DNA of 64,000 nt from Pararhizobium arenae (GTDB taxonomy: Bacteria > Pseudomonadota > Alphaproteobacteria > Rhizobiales > Rhizobiaceae), in assembly GCF_001931685.1 (NCBI RefSeq), contig NZ_MOOY01000004.1:434001-498000 (forward strand), in the 5' to 3' direction. Positions 62,702 through 64,000 of this stretch are shown here, piece by piece. The first letter of the stretch is position 1, and each line of letters opens with the position of its first letter. The position numbers were made by a program, and so were the translations under genes. The notes below the pieces were generated by a model, which saw only the letters and a list, made by a program, of their open reading frames with translations, had not been told where the DNA came from and did not search any database.

Positions 62702-64000
62702 TCGTACTGCTCCCGGTATTTGCGCACGATGTAGAGCGCGTAGATGTTGAGGCAAAGCGTGATCGCAAACAGGGTGATGCCGAGCGCGAAGGCGACAAGG
62801 GTCTGCGGCGAGTTGAACTCGAGGTCGCCGGTCAGCTGGTTGACGATCTTGACGGTGACGGTCGTCATCGCTTCGAAGGGATTGAGCTGCATGCGGGCCG
62901 CAACGCCTGCGGCAAGCACCACGATCATGGTTTCGCCGACAGCACGCGAGGCGGTCAGCAGAAGGGCGCCGACGATGCCGGGAAGGGCGGCGGGAAGCAC
63001 GACCTTCTTGATCGTTTCCGAGCGGGTCGCACCAAGTCCGAGCGAGCCATCGCGCAGCGAACGCGGTACCTGGGTAATAATGTCGTCGGAGAGCGATGAC
63101 ACGAACGGGATCAGCATGATGCCCATGACGATACCGGCCGTTAGAACGCTCTGCGCCTGAATGAAGTTCACGTAGTTGCCGGTCACCAGCCCGTTGAGCT
63201 GGGCGGATACGTCACGCAGGAACGGGCCGACCGTGATCAGCGCGAAGAAGCCGTAGACGATGGTCGGAATGCCCGCGAGGATTTCGAGCAGCGGCTTTGC
63301 GATGCTGCGAACCGAAGGACGTGCATACTCGGCCATGTAGATGGCCGCGAAAAGACCGACCGGAACTGCGAAGAGCATGGCGACGAAGGCGATGTAAAGC
63401 GTGCCGGCGAGAAGCGGCAGCAGGCCGAACTGGCCTTCCGACCCACCGCTGCCGGCCGCCGCGAAACGCGGGTCCCACACCGTGCCGAAGAAGAACGTGC
63501 TGGGCGACACCGACTGGAAGAAGCGGATCGCTTCGGACAGCATCGAGCCGATGATGCCGACCGTGGTGAGGATCGCAATGGAGGACGCCAGCAGGAGCGC
63601 GCCCAGGATGACCTGTTCGACGCGATTGCGTGCGCGGAAAGGAGCGGAAATGCCGCGCAGCGCGAAAACGGCGCCGGCGATCGAAAGGATGATCACCACG
63701 GCCGCCATAGCGAGCTGGCTGGTATCCTTCAGGGCATTATAGTCCTGGGCCGATGCCAGCAGGTAGGTCGCTGCTTCGCTTGCCATGGGGACGCCCTTGG
63801 CAGCCAACGTTTCACGCAAGGTTGCGCTGCCGCTGGTCACGGTCGCCAGCTCGTCATCGCTGAGCAGCCGCAGGCCGTTGGCGACGGAGATAACCTGACC
63901 AAGCGCCAGCTCGGTCGGTGCAGAACCCTGGCTGGTCACCGTCTCGGGAAGCTCGGCGCGAATTGTTTTCTCGATCAGCATCGGGCTGGCGATAAGCCAG
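62698..64000 (-). CDS. pstC: Phosphate ABC transporter permease PstC, partial
   Basis: The 3' part of PstC. The frame is open to the right edge: before the ATG at 63979-63981 the codons read WLIASP in frame, so the N-terminus, including the first helices, is outside the window. Visible are a periplasmic-type region (about 20-70 from that ATG), helices, GVIGSMLSEAIRFFQSVSPS, the ATPase-contact motif LGLGATRSETIKKVVLPAALP, and the C-terminal YIVRKYREQYE. The stop overlaps the pstA start by four bases. The expected pstS and phoR lie beyond the edge. Confidence 0.92.
   Translation of the reverse strand, partial: WLIASPMLIEKTIRAELPETVTSQGSAPTELALGQVISVANGLRLLSDDELATVTSGSATLRETLAAKGVPMASEAATYLLASAQDYNALKDTSQLAMAAVVIILSIAGAVFALRGISAPFRARNRVEQVILGALLLASSIAILTTVGIIGSMLSEAIRFFQSVSPSTFFFGTVWDPRFAAAGSGGSEGQFGLLPLLAGTLYIAFVAMLFAVPVGLFAAIYMAEYARPSVRSIAKPLLEILAGIPTIVYGFFALITVGPFLRDVSAQLNGLVTGNYVNFIQAQSVLTAGIVMGIMLIPFVSSLSDDIITQVPRSLRDGSLGLGATRSETIKKVVLPAALPGIVGALLLTASRAVGETMIVVLAAGVAARMQLNPFEAMTTVTVKIVNQLTGDLEFNSPQTLVAFALGITLFAITLCLNIYALYIVRKYREQYE

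Overview
The window looks like a stretch of chromosome from an alphaproteobacterium of the order Hyphomicrobiales (Rhizobiales), most likely family Rhizobiaceae (Rhizobium, Agrobacterium, Neorhizobium or Sinorhizobium relatives). The grounds are the high-GC codon use, a BA14K-family protein, a frcBCAK-type fructose uptake operon, GcrA, the apaG-hslO-argF-argD-gcrA and pstC-pstA-pstB-phoU-phoB orders, and short palindromic repeats of the kind scattered in rhizobial genomes. No phage, insertion sequence, CRISPR array or rRNA operon was seen. Nearly all of it reads as core chromosome; the most interesting material lies in small signalling modules and promoters.

Layout. 1-2.4 kb: lysine/peptidoglycan genes dapD-DUF805-dapE (dapE cut by the left edge). 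2.6-9 kb: LOG-family protein, a PNPOx-fold protein, an EF-hand protein, a pyrimidine 5'-nucleotidase, a DMT transporter, a BA14K protein, tRNA-Arg(ACG) and an orphan histidine kinase. 9-11 kb: a chemoreceptor. 11.3-14 kb: rpmH-rnpA-yidC with a recognisable promoter and a strong terminator. 14.2-21.2 kb: a DoxX protein, then a Crp-like regulator and a CHASE2 adenylate cyclase in one operon, a convergent FecR-domain protein, a Sel1-repeat protein, a proline-racemase-family enzyme and a CpdA/SpdA-like phosphodiesterase; together these resemble a cAMP signalling cluster. 21.8-25.5 kb: putA. 25.5-29 kb: a divergent MerR / glutaredoxin-MauE pair with a mercury-type operator, then YigZ, an aldo/keto reductase and DUF1810. 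29-34.8 kb: argB, an orphan anti-sigma factor with a fasciclin protein, an exported MsrB, DUF1269, engB and a second DMT transporter.

35-40.6 kb: a sugar locus with a ROK repressor and FucU-like mutarotase divergent from frcB-frcC-frcA-frcK. 40.7-47 kb: pyrC, DUF805, pyrE, a PfkB sugar kinase, a GT4 glycosyltransferase and pgi. 47-52.5 kb: fadD, an MFS exporter, an AI-2E-family permease and apaG. 52.5-57 kb: hslO, argF, argD and gcrA. 57-59 kb: GNAT, rhodanese and a divergent GlxA-type regulator. 59-64 kb: phoB, phoU, pstB, pstA and pstC (pstC cut by the right edge).

How the genes work together: fructose enters through FrcBCA, may be helped by the FucU-like mutarotase, is phosphorylated by the PfkB kinase, and Pgi links fructose-6-phosphate to glucose-6-phosphate. 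argB, argF and argD cover three arginine steps, dapD and dapE two lysine steps, and pyrC and pyrE two pyrimidine steps. The Pst-PhoU-PhoB set senses and imports phosphate. The strongest leads for follow-up are the cAMP cluster, the MerR/glutaredoxin-MauE pair and the cluster of CcrM (GANTC) sites in front of gcrA.
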